NCBI RefSeq assembly: GCF_023072595.1
Contig: NZ_JALLGK010000006.1
Coordinates: 62,001-126,000 of the forward strand
Direction of reading: 5' to 3'
Length of the DNA: 64,000 bases
Origin: Streptomyces sp. XM4193
Lineage (GTDB): Bacteria; Actinomycetota; Actinomycetes; Streptomycetales; Streptomycetaceae
Part shown: piece by piece, positions 34,785 to 44,194 of the stretch
Position numbering within the stretch: the stretch's first letter is position 1
Layout of the letters: each line of letters opens with the position of its first letter
Notes under the pieces: model-generated
What the model saw: only the letters and a program-made list of their open reading frames with translations
The model's database searches: none
What the model was told of the DNA's origin: nothing
Position numbers and translations under genes: made by a program

Positions 34785-35092
34785 CACCGCTCCCGCCCGT
34801 CCCGCTCCCCAGCCGCCACGCCTCGTTCCGCTCCCCCGCTGCCCGTACGCTGCCACGCCCTGCCCTGCCCTGCGCGTCCGCTCCCACGCCCGTACGCCCC
34901 CGTGCCGCCGTGGGACGGCAGGCTCCCGCCCCCGTCCCACCTGCGGGAACGCGTCGCCGGGGGGCGATTGTCAGTGGTCGGGGGCAGACTGCGGAACAGG
35001 TGCTGCGCCGTGCCCTGTGGGCCCGTCGTGCGGCGCCGAGCGCAGACAGCCAGGGCCGTACAGGGACAAGGGTGTCCCGGAGAGTTGGCAGC
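34785..35092. other. Intergenic region after DUF305
   Basis: These 308 bp are pyrimidine-rich on the plus strand in the first half (34790-34930) and hold the promoter region of the BNR gene in the second. Only a weak 5-bp hairpin near 34900 was seen. No gene is supported. Confidence 0.5.
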
Positions 35093-36181
35093 ATGTCGCA
35101 GGTACTTCTCGCCGTGGGCACACGCAAGGGCCTCTTCCTCTTCTCGCGCGGGCAGGACGGGAGTTGGAGCCCGGCCGGCGGGCCGCACTTCGTCGACCAG
35201 GCGGTGTACGCCGTGGCCATCGACACCCGCGCTCCGGGCCCCCGGCTGCTGGTCGGCGGGGACAGCGCGCACTGGGGGCCGTCGGTCTTCCACTCCGACG
35301 ACCTCGGGGCCACCTGGCACGAGCCCGCCAAGCCCGCGATCTCCTTCCCGGAGGACACCGGTGCCTCGCTGGAGCGGGTGTGGCAGCTGCGCCCCGCCGG
35401 CGAATCGGAGCCCGGCGTCGTCTACGCCGGCACCGAGCCCGCGGCGCTCTACCGGTCGACGGACCGGGGCGAGTCGTTCAGCCTGGTCCGGTCGCTGTGG
35501 GACCATCCGCACCGCCCCCAGTGGGAGCCGGGCGGCGGCGGTCTCGGCCTGCACACCGTGCTGCCCGACCCGCGGGACCCGCGTTCGCTGCTGGTGGCGA
35601 TCTCCACCGGCGGCGTGTACCGCACCGAGGACGGCGGCGAGAGCTGGGCCGCGTCCAACTCCGGTGTCTCCACGGTGTTTCTGCCCGGCCCGGCGCCGGA
35701 GTTCGGCCAGTGCGTGCACAAGGTCGCGCGGGACGCGGCCGATCCCGACCGCCTCTACCTGCAGAACCACTGGGGCTTCTTCCGCAGCGACGACGGCGGG
35801 CGCCACTGGGCCGCCATCGAGTCGGGCCTGCCCTCCACCTTCGGCTTCCCCGTGGTCGCCCACCCGCACCGGGCGGACACCGCGTACGCCTTCCCGCTCA
35901 ACGCCGACTCCGACCGGGTCCCGGCGGAGCGGAGCTGCCGGGTGTACCGCACCGAGGACGCCGGCCGCAGCTGGTCCCCGCTGGAATCCGGGCTTCCGCA
36001 GGAGCCGCACTTCGGGCCCGTGCTGCGGGACGCCATGTGCAGCGACGACAACGACCCCGCGGGCATCTACTTCGGCAACCGCAACGGCGAGCTGTACGCG
36101 GCCACCGACGACGGCGACAGCTGGCAGCAGTTGGCCGCCCATCTGCCCGATGTGCTCTGCGTACGGGCCGCGAGCGTGTGA
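35093..36181 (+). CDS. BNR/Asp-box repeat (sialidase-like propeller) protein
   Basis: A 362-residue beta-propeller with six Asp-box repeats: SDDLGATW, STDRGESF, TEDGGESW, SDDGGRHW, TEDAGRSW and TDDGDSW. No signal peptide is present and the catalytic residues of sialidases are not evident, so it belongs to the WD40/YVTN/BNR-like group annotated as exo-alpha-sialidase by similarity only. ATG 35093 begins MSQVLLAVGTRKGLFLF, the usual N-terminus. A GGAGAG about 11 bases upstream is a poor but possible ribosome site. Confidence 0.78.
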   Translation: MSQVLLAVGTRKGLFLFSRGQDGSWSPAGGPHFVDQAVYAVAIDTRAPGPRLLVGGDSAHWGPSVFHSDDLGATWHEPAKPAISFPEDTGASLERVWQLRPAGESEPGVVYAGTEPAALYRSTDRGESFSLVRSLWDHPHRPQWEPGGGGLGLHTVLPDPRDPRSLLVAISTGGVYRTEDGGESWAASNSGVSTVFLPGPAPEFGQCVHKVARDAADPDRLYLQNHWGFFRSDDGGRHWAAIESGLPSTFGFPVVAHPHRADTAYAFPLNADSDRVPAERSCRVYRTEDAGRSWSPLESGLPQEPHFGPVLRDAMCSDDNDPAGIYFGNRNGELYAATDDGDSWQQLAAHLPDVLCVRAASV

Positions 36182-36407
36182 GGGCAGCATGCGCCTCGGA
36201 GCGGCGTCGGCGCGGCATCGGCGCGGCGCCGGCGCGGCATAGGAGCGGCGCCGAAGACGGCTCGGCCCGGGCAAGTGGCCCGCGGGCGGGGCGAGTCGGC
36301 GGAGGTCCCACGGGTGGGCGCCCGGGCAGCGCCTGATCCGCCCGCCCCCGCCCGCGTCTTCCCTCCGCCTCCCCCGCAGCGCTTTCGCGGCAGTAGAGTG
36401 ACGCCCC

Positions 36408-37085
36408 GTGGCACCACGACCTCTGCATGAAATCGTCGAGCCCGGCTGGGCCAAGGCGCTGGAGCCGGTGGCCGGGCAGATCGCCGTGATGGGCGACTTC
36501 CTGCGCGCCGAGATCGCTCAGGGCCGTACCTATCTGCCCGCCGGCGAGCACGTACTGCGCGCGTTCCAACAGCCCTTCCAGGATGTCCGGGTGCTGATCG
36601 TCGGCCAGGACCCGTACCCCACTCCGGGGCACGCGGTCGGGCTGTCGTTCGCGGTGGCCCCGGAAGTGAGACCGCTGCCCGGGAGCCTGGAGAACATCTT
36701 CCGGGAGATGCACACGGATCTGGGCGCGCCCCGCCCCTCCAACGGCGATCTGACGCCCTGGGCGGGTCAGGGCGTGCTGCTGCTCAACAGGGCGCTCACC
36801 ACTGCCCCGCGCAAGCCCGCCGCCCATCGCGGCAAGGGCTGGGAGCAGGTCACCGAGCAGGCGATCAGGGCGCTCGTCGACCGTGGCACCCCGCTGGTGG
36901 CGGTGCTCTGGGGCCGGGACGCCCGCAACCTCCGGCCGCTGCTGGGCGGCGTTCCGTGCGTGGAGTCCGCCCACCCCTCCCCGATGTCCGCCGACCGGGG
37001 CTTCTTCGGCTCCCGTCCGTTCAGCCGCGTCAACGAACTGCTGGGCGGCCAGGGCGCCCAGCCGGTCGACTGGCGGCTCCCGTGA
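36408..37085 (+). CDS. ung: Uracil-DNA glycosylase (family 1)
   Basis: A 225-residue UDG. The catalytic water-activating motif GQDPYPTPGHAVGLSF (GQDPY at 66-70, D68) and the leucine-intercalation motif HPSPMS (189-194, H189) are intact. It removes uracil from DNA after cytosine deamination or dUTP misincorporation. The start is GTG 36408. The stop overlaps the GTG of the next gene (GTGA), so the two are co-transcribed and probably translationally coupled. Confidence 0.95.
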   Translation: MAPRPLHEIVEPGWAKALEPVAGQIAVMGDFLRAEIAQGRTYLPAGEHVLRAFQQPFQDVRVLIVGQDPYPTPGHAVGLSFAVAPEVRPLPGSLENIFREMHTDLGAPRPSNGDLTPWAGQGVLLLNRALTTAPRKPAAHRGKGWEQVTEQAIRALVDRGTPLVAVLWGRDARNLRPLLGGVPCVESAHPSPMSADRGFFGSRPFSRVNELLGGQGAQPVDWRLP

Positions 37086-38086
37086 GCGCCTCCTGGGTCC
37101 TCGGAGTGGACTCGGGAGGGTCGGGGCTGCGGATCGCCCTGGCGCGCGCCGAGACGGCCGCCCTGGCCCGCTCCGGCGGCACCCCCGCGCAGCCGCCGCA
37201 GCCGGTCGGCCGGGTCCACCGGTTCGAGCCGCTGCGCACCGGCGCCGACGGCATCGACAGCGCTCAGCTGCTCGACCGGCTGCTGCCCGCCGCGCGCGAG
37301 CTGCTGGCCGAGGCGGGAGCCGAGCGTCCGGGAGCGGTGTGCATCGGCGCCGCGGGGCTGGCCACCCTCGGCGACGGGCTGCGCGCCGCCGTTCCCGCCG
37401 CCCTCCGGCGGGAGTGGGGAGCCGTACGGCTGGCGCTCGCCGCCGACACGGTGGCGGGGTACGCGGCGGCCCTCGGTGAGGAGCCCGGTGCGGTCGTCGC
37501 GGCGGGCACCGGGATGATGGCGCTCGGCACCGATCTGCGGCAGTGGCGCAGGGCCGACGGATGGGGTCACCTCCTCGGTGACTGCGGCGGCGGCGCGTGG
37601 ATCGGCCGGGCGGGTCTGGAGTGCGCGATGCGCGCGCACGACGGCAGGAGCGGCGGCAGCGCCGCGCTGCTGGCCCGTGCCGAGCAGCGCTTCGGCCCGG
37701 CCGGCGAGCTGCCGAGCAGGCTCTACCCCCGTACGGACCGGCCCGCGGTGCTGGCCTCCTTCGCCCCGGACGTCGCCGATCTCGCCTCGTCCCGGGACCC
37801 TCTGGCGATGACGATCATGTCCGGGGCCGCCGAGGAGATCGCGGTCTCGGCCGTGGCCGCGATGCCCGACCTGCCCGGGGCCCGACTCGCCCTGACGGGC
37901 GGGCTGTTGGAGCTCGGCGAAGCCCTGACGGAGCCGCTGCTGCGGCAGCTCGCCGAGCGGCTGCCGGACACCGGGGTGAGCCGCGCCGAGGCGCAGCCGC
38001 TCGCCGGGGCACTGCGCCTCGCGGCAGCACTGCCCGGGGGGCGGCTTCGACTGCCCGTGGACCGACGGCTGTTGAGCGTGTTCTGA
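37082..38086 (+). CDS. BadF/BadG/BcrA/BcrD-type ATPase, N-acetylglucosamine kinase-like
   Basis: A 334-residue actin-fold kinase. VLGVDSGGSGLRIALARA is the phosphate-1 loop, AGTGMMALGTDLRQWRRADGWG the phosphate-2/family segment, and GDCGGGAWIGRAGLECAM follows; LTGGLLELG is the adenosine loop. This is the pattern of eukaryote-like GlcNAc kinases and BadF ATPases. A role in recycling cell-wall amino sugars is inference. The GTG start lies inside the ung stop codon. Confidence 0.8.
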   Translation: MSASWVLGVDSGGSGLRIALARAETAALARSGGTPAQPPQPVGRVHRFEPLRTGADGIDSAQLLDRLLPAARELLAEAGAERPGAVCIGAAGLATLGDGLRAAVPAALRREWGAVRLALAADTVAGYAAALGEEPGAVVAAGTGMMALGTDLRQWRRADGWGHLLGDCGGGAWIGRAGLECAMRAHDGRSGGSAALLARAEQRFGPAGELPSRLYPRTDRPAVLASFAPDVADLASSRDPLAMTIMSGAAEEIAVSAVAAMPDLPGARLALTGGLLELGEALTEPLLRQLAERLPDTGVSRAEAQPLAGALRLAAALPGGRLRLPVDRRLLSVF

Positions 38087-38352
38087 GCCGCCCGCGAGCG
38101 GGTCCGCGACTGCGCCGGTCGGCGCCGCGGTCGGCGCGGCGGCGGCAGGCCCCGTCCGTGCGGCACCGGCCGCAGCGGTGCGGCCCTCGACAGTGCCGGC
38201 ACGGCGGTGGTGACCTCGGTGAACCACTTGGGCGGACCCACCAAAACGCAGACTCCGACTGCCGTGCGCCACGCGGGAGATAACGGGACAGAGGCCCCTC
38301 TAACACCCCCGGACCACGTGCTGGAGCCATCAAGGCATTAGCATGCGGCGCC

Positions 38353-39252
38353 ATGAGCTCCTCTACCGGCCCCGACAATGGCCTGCCCGTCCGAATGCCT
38401 CGTCCCCGACAGTCGGGACGACACCGCCGCCCCGAGCCCGTCGTCGCCCCCGACGGCGCTCCCGCCCTGGTGCTCGCCGTACCCGGTGCGCCCAGCGGTG
38501 CGGTCCGGAGCCTGGCCGAGGAGATCCTGAGCATAGCCCGCTCGGAACTGCCGGGCATGGACGCCAGGATCGGCTATGTCGACGGCCAGGACGAGGAGTT
38601 CCCCGCGCTGGAGAACGTGCTGGCGCAGATCGCGGCGGAGCGCGCCGCGGCCGGGGTGGACGCGGAGGAGTCGCCGTCCGCGATCGTCATCCCGCTGCTG
38701 GCGGGTCCGGACGCCGCGCTGATGCGGCGGGTGCGCCAGGCCGTGCTCAACAGCGGTGCGGGCGCAGAGCTGACCGATGTTCTCGGCCCGCACCCCCTCC
38801 TGGCCGAGGGCGTCCACGTCCGGCTCTCCGAGGCCGGTCTCGCCCGCGCCGACCGGGCGCGGCTGTTCACCGTGGCCACCGCCGCCGACGGCATCATCCT
38901 GGCCACCGTGGGCGGCGAGGAGGCCGTCCAGGTCGCCGGCATCACCGGCATGCTGCTCGCAGCCCGCCTCGCGGTGCCGGTGCTGGCCGCGCCGCTCGAC
39001 GAGGAGGGCGCGATCGCCCGTACCGCCGAGCAGTTGACCTCCTCGGGCTCCCAGCACCTCGCGCTGGCTCCGTGCCTGATCGGCCCGGAGGTCCCGGAGG
39101 GACTGCTCGCCTCCGCCGCGCAGGAGGCCGGCTGCCAGACCGCCGAGCCGCTCGGCGCCTACCCGGCGATCGGCAAGCTCGTCGCCTCCGCCTACGGCGC
39201 CAAGGCCGGTATCGCGGGTCCCGGGCAGCAGCAGGGCGCCGCGCTGCGCTGA
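38353..39252 (+). CDS. CbiX/sirohydrochlorin chelatase-like protein
   Basis: A 299-residue protein with two CbiX-like half domains: LVLAVPGAPSGAVRSLAEEIL, AIVIPLLAGPDAALMRRVRQA and GPHPLLAEGVHVRLSEAGL, then ATVGGEEAV and LAPCLIGPEVPEGLLASAAQEAG. Family enzymes insert cobalt or iron into sirohydrochlorin. The usual metal-binding histidines are few here (GPHP kept), so activity is uncertain. No ribosome site is seen; a TAGCAT -10-like hexamer at 38339-38344 would make the message leaderless. A strong terminator follows. Confidence 0.7.
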   Translation: MSSSTGPDNGLPVRMPRPRQSGRHRRPEPVVAPDGAPALVLAVPGAPSGAVRSLAEEILSIARSELPGMDARIGYVDGQDEEFPALENVLAQIAAERAAAGVDAEESPSAIVIPLLAGPDAALMRRVRQAVLNSGAGAELTDVLGPHPLLAEGVHVRLSEAGLARADRARLFTVATAADGIILATVGGEEAVQVAGITGMLLAARLAVPVLAAPLDEEGAIARTAEQLTSSGSQHLALAPCLIGPEVPEGLLASAAQEAGCQTAEPLGAYPAIGKLVASAYGAKAGIAGPGQQQGAALR

Positions 39253-39275
39253 GGCGCCCGCGGGCCACGTACGAC

Positions 39276-39320
39276 AGTGCCCCCGAACTCTCGGAGCGAT
39301 CCGGGGAGTTCGGGGGCACT
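39276..39320. terminator. Bidirectional terminator
   Basis: A perfect 15-bp stem (AGTGCCCCCGAACTC at 39276-39290, complement at 39306-39320) with a 15-nt loop lies between the convergent CbiX-like and lactonase genes, 23 and 29 bp from their stops. Confidence 0.85.
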
Positions 39321-39349
39321 GCCCCGTTCGGGGCTGGCCGGGCGCCGGA

Positions 39350-40405
39350 TCAGCCGAACACGACGCAGCTGACCGCCGGTGCGGACACCGCACCGGCCCG
39401 CTTCGGTACGCCCGTCACCGGGTCGAGATCGAACCAGACCACTTCGCCGGAAACCTCGTTGGCGGCGTAGAGATGCCGTCCGCCCGGTCCGAGCACCAGG
39501 TCCCGGGGCCACCGACCGCCGCAGGAGACGGTTCCGACCAGCTCCGCGCCGCCCTCCTCGGGGTCGAGGCGGAAGACGGCGATGGTGTCGTCGCCTCGGT
39601 TGGCGACCCAGGCGGTGCTTCCGTCGGCGGAGAGCGTCAGCGCCGAGGGGTAGTTCTCGCCGTGGGCGCCGGGCGCACGGGTGCTCACGGAGCGGACCGG
39701 CCGCAGCGTGCCGCTCTCGCCGTCCCAGCGGCAGCCGGTCAGGGTCGAACCCAACTCGCTGACCACGTACACCACTTCGCCCGCCGGGTGGAAGGCCAGA
39801 TGGCGCGGGCCGCCGCCCGCGGTGAGCTCGGCCTGTCCGTGCGGGATCAGGGCGGCTCCGGTGTGGTCGAGCCGGTAGACCCACACCGAGTCGGTACCGA
39901 GGTCGGTGGATAGCAACCAGTGCCAGCGCGGATCGGCGACCACCGCGTGCGCGTGCGGACCCGCCTGACGGTCGGCGTTCGGCCCGCTGCCGCTGTGCCG
40001 ACGCACCGCGGGCTCCGCGCCGCCGACGCTGCCGTCGCTGCGCACGGGCAGCGCCGTGACGCTGCCCGAGGTGTAGTTGGCGGTGAACAACTGCCCCGCT
40101 GCGACGGTCAGATGGGTGGGCCCGCTCGCCCCGACCGACACCGGCCCGTCACCGAGCAGCCGCGGAGCGCCCGGCTCGGCGAGCGAGTAGGCGGCGACCG
40201 CCCCCTCGTCCTGCTCGCTGACCGAGTACAGGAACGCCGAGCCCGGGGCCAGCGTGAGGTAGGAGGGGTTCACCACCTCGTCGCAGTGCCCCCGCACTGT
40301 CAGCGCTCCGCTTTCGGTGTCGACGGCCGCGGTGGTGATGCCCCGCCCTCCGTCCGCGGTGAACGATCCGAAGTACGCCCACTGCCCGTTCCCCGTGCCG
40401 GCCAC
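39350..40405 (-). CDS. Lactonase family (6-phosphogluconolactonase-like) beta-propeller
   Basis: A 351-residue seven-bladed propeller of the Pgl/YbhE family. Family marks include WAYFGSFTADGGRGI at the start, GPHAHAVVADPRWHWLLSTDLGTD in the middle and GGGPRHLAFHPAGEVVYVVSEL, NYPSALTLSADGSTAWVANRG and GRWPRDLVLGPGGRHLYAANE. The enzyme opens sugar lactones in the cytosol; the precise lactone is unknown. GTG 40405 has GAGGAGAGG 8 bases upstream. Confidence 0.85.
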   Translation of the reverse strand: MAGTGNGQWAYFGSFTADGGRGITTAAVDTESGALTVRGHCDEVVNPSYLTLAPGSAFLYSVSEQDEGAVAAYSLAEPGAPRLLGDGPVSVGASGPTHLTVAAGQLFTANYTSGSVTALPVRSDGSVGGAEPAVRRHSGSGPNADRQAGPHAHAVVADPRWHWLLSTDLGTDSVWVYRLDHTGAALIPHGQAELTAGGGPRHLAFHPAGEVVYVVSELGSTLTGCRWDGESGTLRPVRSVSTRAPGAHGENYPSALTLSADGSTAWVANRGDDTIAVFRLDPEEGGAELVGTVSCGGRWPRDLVLGPGGRHLYAANEVSGEVVWFDLDPVTGVPKRAGAVSAPAVSCVVFG

Positions 40406-40768
40406 GACTGCCGCCTCTCCTCGAGCCCTGCTACCGCACTGCCCCGCGACCTCTGTGCGGCTGTACGGCTGTCCGGCGTGGACGCGGTACGGCGCGGGTC
40501 GCGGCTCCGCCGACGGTAGCAGTTGGTCTGGACCATGCCCCAGACATGCGCGCCCGCGAAACCGTCCGAAACCCGCCGTACGACCGGCGTCGGGCCCGCA
40601 TCGGCGCCGGGAGACACCTCCGGCCGACTCCGGCGGCACCCGCGCGGGTCCGTCCGGGGGCGAGCGGGATGTCGACGGCGCCGGCTCCGAGTGCCGCCCG
40701 GCGGGCCGCGGGCGGGCGCCGGCTCAGCCGAACGCGGCCGCCCTTCGGCGTGCGCCGTGCGGCGCCGC
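40406..40768. other. Intergenic region between FUSC and lactonase genes
   Basis: These 363 bp separate two genes on the minus strand and must hold the lactonase promoter and probably the FUSC terminator. I see no gene, clear terminator or strong palindrome. Confidence 0.45.
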
Positions 40769-42283
40769 TCAGCGCTGCGGCAGCGGGGCGCCCGGCTCGC
40801 TGTGCAGCGGCGCCGCGAGCCCGGCCAGCGCGGACTCCAGATCCCGCAGATGCACCAGCGCCCGGTCCGCGCCGGGGTGCTGCTGGGGTACGCCGGCGAG
40901 CCACGTCGGGCGCACCAGCGCCACCGCGCGGTCGCCCTCGCGCACCAGGTCCTGCACCGCGGCCTCCACGCGCCAGCAGGCGGCCATCAACCGGGCGTCG
41001 TGCGAGGCCGACGGGTCGGCGGCGACCTCGGCCAACCCGTGCACCTGCCGGGCGCAGTCGTCCAGCAGCGCCAGTACCTGACGGGCCCGCTCCTTGCGGG
41101 CGCGCAGCGGGTTGAGCGGGTGGACGAGCGGCGCGAGGGAGAGCCGAGCGCGGCCCAGCAACACCTCCAGCTCGGCGGCCCGGGCGGCCGGCGCGGCCTC
41201 CTCGTCGCCCGAAAGACGCGCGGCGGCCTCGGCGGTGCAGCGCTGCATGCACCGCAGGGCGCGGTGGATCCAGGCGTGCGTGGTCAGGTGGGTGGTCACC
41301 GGCAGTACGCACGCCACCGCCAGCACCGCGGCCAGCGCGCCGACCGTCGTCTCCACCACCCGCAGCGCCAGCAGCCCCGTGTGCAGCGCGCCCAGCAGCC
41401 CGTACAGAACGCTGACCATCAGCGTCACGAAGAACATCATCCAGCTGTAGGAGACCGCCGCCGTGTAGAAGATCCCGAAGACGCAGACCGCGACCACCAG
41501 CGCGGTGGGCACCGGGGAGCCGTCGACCGGGAGCGCCACCAGCAGCCCCGCCACGACGCCGCAGGCGGTACCGAGGAACCGGCGGAACCCGCGTACCAGC
41601 GTCTCGCCGCGGGACGAGGTGTTGACGAAGATCCACCAGGCGGCGCCGACCGCCCAGTACCACCGCTCCTGGGAGAGCGCCTGGCCGGCGGCGAGCGCCA
41701 GCGCGCAGGCCACCAGCGCCTGGAACGCCTGCCTGGTGGTCGGGCGGCGCAGTCCGCGGCCCGACAGCGGCGAGGGCACGGGCGGCAGCGGTCGTCCGCG
41801 CTCCACGCACCAGAGCCCGAACCGCACCAGGGAGGTCGCGGCCAGCGCGGTCGGTACGGCGACACAGAGCGCGGCGAGGTCCGCGGGCGCCGCCCGCAGG
41901 AACTGCGCGACGAAGAACATCATGAACGCGAAGATTCCGACCGCGTTGCCCCGCGGACCGAATCTGCGGGCGTACACGGTGAGGAAGACGACCACGAGGA
42001 AGGCGCCGTCACGCAGCAGCGGTTGGTCGTGGAGCGAGGCGGCGAGCGCGAGGGAGGTGAGCCCCACCGGCGGCAACAGCACGGTGGTGAGCGCCTGGGA
42101 GCGCACGGCCGGGTCGGTCACCGTGAAGAGCGCCAGCAGCGCGGCGACCCCGGCGACGACGCCCGCCTCGAGGCCGAGCCACGGCAGCGTCGCCGCCACC
42201 GCGAGCCCGACGCCCGCCACCGCACGCAGCGAGGTGCGAAGCCGTACCCGGCCCGGGTCGGGTGCCACGAACATCCGCTTCAC
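40769..42283 (-). CDS. FUSC family inner-membrane transporter-like protein
   Basis: A 504-residue fusaric acid resistance (FUSC) family protein. It has two groups of hydrophobic helices (about 10-150 and 190-330) around a short soluble loop, with RWYWAVGAAWWIFVNTSSRGETLVRGFRRFLGT as the conserved core, then a C-terminal helical cytoplasmic domain. Such proteins export aromatic acids or unknown metabolites. I choose GTG 42283 because the family begins KRMFVAPDPGR; GGGAGG lies 12 bases upstream. The ATG at 42274 is the alternative. Confidence 0.82.
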   Translation of the reverse strand: MKRMFVAPDPGRVRLRTSLRAVAGVGLAVAATLPWLGLEAGVVAGVAALLALFTVTDPAVRSQALTTVLLPPVGLTSLALAASLHDQPLLRDGAFLVVVFLTVYARRFGPRGNAVGIFAFMMFFVAQFLRAAPADLAALCVAVPTALAATSLVRFGLWCVERGRPLPPVPSPLSGRGLRRPTTRQAFQALVACALALAAGQALSQERWYWAVGAAWWIFVNTSSRGETLVRGFRRFLGTACGVVAGLLVALPVDGSPVPTALVVAVCVFGIFYTAAVSYSWMMFFVTLMVSVLYGLLGALHTGLLALRVVETTVGALAAVLAVACVLPVTTHLTTHAWIHRALRCMQRCTAEAAARLSGDEEAAPAARAAELEVLLGRARLSLAPLVHPLNPLRARKERARQVLALLDDCARQVHGLAEVAADPSASHDARLMAACWRVEAAVQDLVREGDRAVALVRPTWLAGVPQQHPGADRALVHLRDLESALAGLAAPLHSEPGAPLPQR

Positions 42284-42398
42284 AACTTGCCCACGCCTCC
42301 CGGTCCACATCCTGATACAGCAAGAGGAAAGCACCGCCTGTCGGCTACAGCAAAATCCGTCTCCCCTCCCGACCGCCCGGATTGGCATCCTTGGGCGC

Positions 42399-43163
42399 AT
42401 GGCGCACTCCCCCACCCCCGCGGTGATCTTCGACCTGGACGGCACCCTCGTGGACAGCGAACCCCACTACTACGAGGCCGGACGGCTTCTGCTGGCCCGA
42501 CACGGGGTGGCGGACTTCACCTGGCGCGAGCACCTGGAGTTCGTCGGCATCGGCACCCGCGAGACACTCGCCACACTGCGGCGCAGGCACCGTCTCGCCG
42601 CGCCCGTCGACCAGTTGCTGCGGGAGAAGAACGAGATCTACCTCGACCTCGCCCGGCGAGGCACCGCCGTCTTCCCGGGGATGCGGACGCTGCTGGAGCG
42701 GCTGCACGAGGCAGGCCACCCGCTGATCGTCGCCTCCGGCTCCTCGGCGGGCGCCATCGAGGCCGTGCTCGGGGGCACCGGGCTGCTCCCGCTGCTGCCC
42801 CGGTTCGTCTCGGCCGAGGAGGTGGGCCGCGGCAAGCCCGCTCCCGACGTCTTCGTGGAGGCGGCGAGACGACTGGGCGTGCGGCCGACGCGGTGTGCGG
42901 TGGTGGAGGACGCCGTACCGGGTGTGCAGGCGGCCCGCAGCGCGGGAATGCGGCGGATCGTCGTCCCGTACGCGGCACCCGACCGGCTGGAGGCGGACAC
43001 CCCCGACGCCGCGGCGCACGAGGGCGGGGTCCCGGGCGGTCCGGCGGAGGGCCGGGCGCCGGGAAGCGGTGTGCGGGAGAGCTTCGAGGAGCTGGTCTTC
43101 CCCGGTGGGCAGCGGGAGTTCGACCCCGACCGCGCGTACGGGTGGCTGCTGCGGGAGGGCTGA
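42399..43163 (+). CDS. HAD family phosphatase (beta-phosphoglucomutase-like)
   Basis: A 254-residue HAD subfamily IA hydrolase. Motif I is FDLDGTLVDSE (nucleophile D12, acid D14), motif II VASGSS, motif III the lysine in GRGKPAPDVF, and motif IV VVEDAVPGVQAA. A helical cap lies between motifs I and II. It dephosphorylates a sugar phosphate or similar metabolite. The last 60 residues include a Gly/Ala-rich loop. It is divergent from FUSC with about 115 bp between starts. Confidence 0.87.
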   Translation: MAHSPTPAVIFDLDGTLVDSEPHYYEAGRLLLARHGVADFTWREHLEFVGIGTRETLATLRRRHRLAAPVDQLLREKNEIYLDLARRGTAVFPGMRTLLERLHEAGHPLIVASGSSAGAIEAVLGGTGLLPLLPRFVSAEEVGRGKPAPDVFVEAARRLGVRPTRCAVVEDAVPGVQAARSAGMRRIVVPYAAPDRLEADTPDAAAHEGGVPGGPAEGRAPGSGVRESFEELVFPGGQREFDPDRAYGWLLREG

Positions 43164-43221
43164 ACGCACCGCGGGCCCGCCCGCGAGCGTGAGGGCCGCG
43201 AGCGGGAGGGCCGCGGGTGGC

Positions 43222-43848
43222 TCAGCGGCTCAGGTACTTGCGCGGGGAGAGGATCTGGCAGGAGTACACGAAGCGCTCGTTGTTGGTGTACGTCGTGTAC
43301 GCGTTGACGGAGCGCTTGCCGCCGGCGTTGACCGTCACCGAGTTCGGCCGGGTGGCGATGGTCCGCGTCGCGATGGTGGAACTGGCGCTGGTGCCGACCT
43401 TGAAGACCACGCTGTAGCTGTAGCGGAAGGACTGCTCGTTCGAGGCGTTCTGGATGTCCACCTCGTACGTCATCCGGCTGGAGTTCCGGTCGTACTTGCA
43501 GATCCCGCCGACGACCTCGCCGTTGGCGTTCGGGTTGTAGGTGGGCGGGGCGGAGTAGCCGCCCGTACCGCCCGAGGAGCCTCCGGAGGAGTAGCCGCCG
43601 GACGAACCTCCGGAGGACAGACCGCCGGAGGAACCGCCCGAGGACAGGCCGGAGGAACCGCCGGTGGCGTCGGGCCGCAGGGAGGGGTCGAGCGAGGGCA
43701 TGGGCAGCGTCGGGAGCGTCGACGGTGCTTTCGGCAGATCGCCTCCGCCGCCGAAAGCCTTGTCCTTGGGATCGTCGGCGCAGCCGGCGAGAGCGGCGAC
43801 GACGGCGAGGCTGAGCGAGGTGGCACCGATGGCGCGGCGAATACGCAT
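43222..43848 (-). CDS. Secreted lipoprotein with Ser/Gly repeat linker
   Basis: A 208-residue lipoprotein. The lipobox is VVAALAGC, with the lipidated Cys near residue 23. A low-complexity linker of SSGG repeats (about 65-95) leads to a C-terminal beta-rich domain (MTYEVDIQNASNEQSFRYSY, VTVNAGGKRSVNAYTTYTNN) resembling extracellular immunoglobulin-like folds of unknown role. Two cysteines in that domain (ICKYD, YSCQIL) may form a disulfide. No enzyme motif was found. Confidence 0.72.
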   Translation of the reverse strand: MRIRRAIGATSLSLAVVAALAGCADDPKDKAFGGGGDLPKAPSTLPTLPMPSLDPSLRPDATGGSSGLSSGGSSGGLSSGGSSGGYSSGGSSGGTGGYSAPPTYNPNANGEVVGGICKYDRNSSRMTYEVDIQNASNEQSFRYSYSVVFKVGTSASSTIATRTIATRPNSVTVNAGGKRSVNAYTTYTNNERFVYSCQILSPRKYLSR

Positions 43849-44194
43849 TGCTGATCCCCCGGAGTGCTGCACCGCGGGCCGGCGGCGCAGGTCAGACGTT
43901 CACGAATGTGGCACGCGCTGTGCGGCGACGCCCCGTTGGCGGTCGCGCGACGGCAACTGCTGCACGCCACAAGCACACTAACGGATGACGGCTGCGCGAC
44001 CACCGGCCCGCGAACCGCTTCGGCACAAGCTGTTGCACAGCCGTAGCCGGGCTGTTTCAGGGGCGGTTGGGCCGCGGCCCGAGCCGAACGGTACGCCGGT
44101 ATCGACCTCCCCCGGGACGTGCGGTCTTGGTACTTTTGACGCTCACCCACCACGCTCCGCACGACTTCGCGCGCACTCCACCATCGGGGGACCA
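43849..44194. other. Divergent intergenic region, lipoprotein / DUF membrane protein
   Basis: These 346 bp hold two divergent promoters. A 6-bp inverted repeat (ACAGCC at 44037, GGCTGT at 44050, 7-nt loop) is the only structure seen, and it is too short to call. No gene is supported. Confidence 0.45.

Noticed and set aside
44037..44055. Inverted repeat ACAGCC/GGCTGT between the lipoprotein and membrane protein genes
   Set aside because: The arms are only 6 bp and no second copy was seen, so it is not distinguishable from chance.
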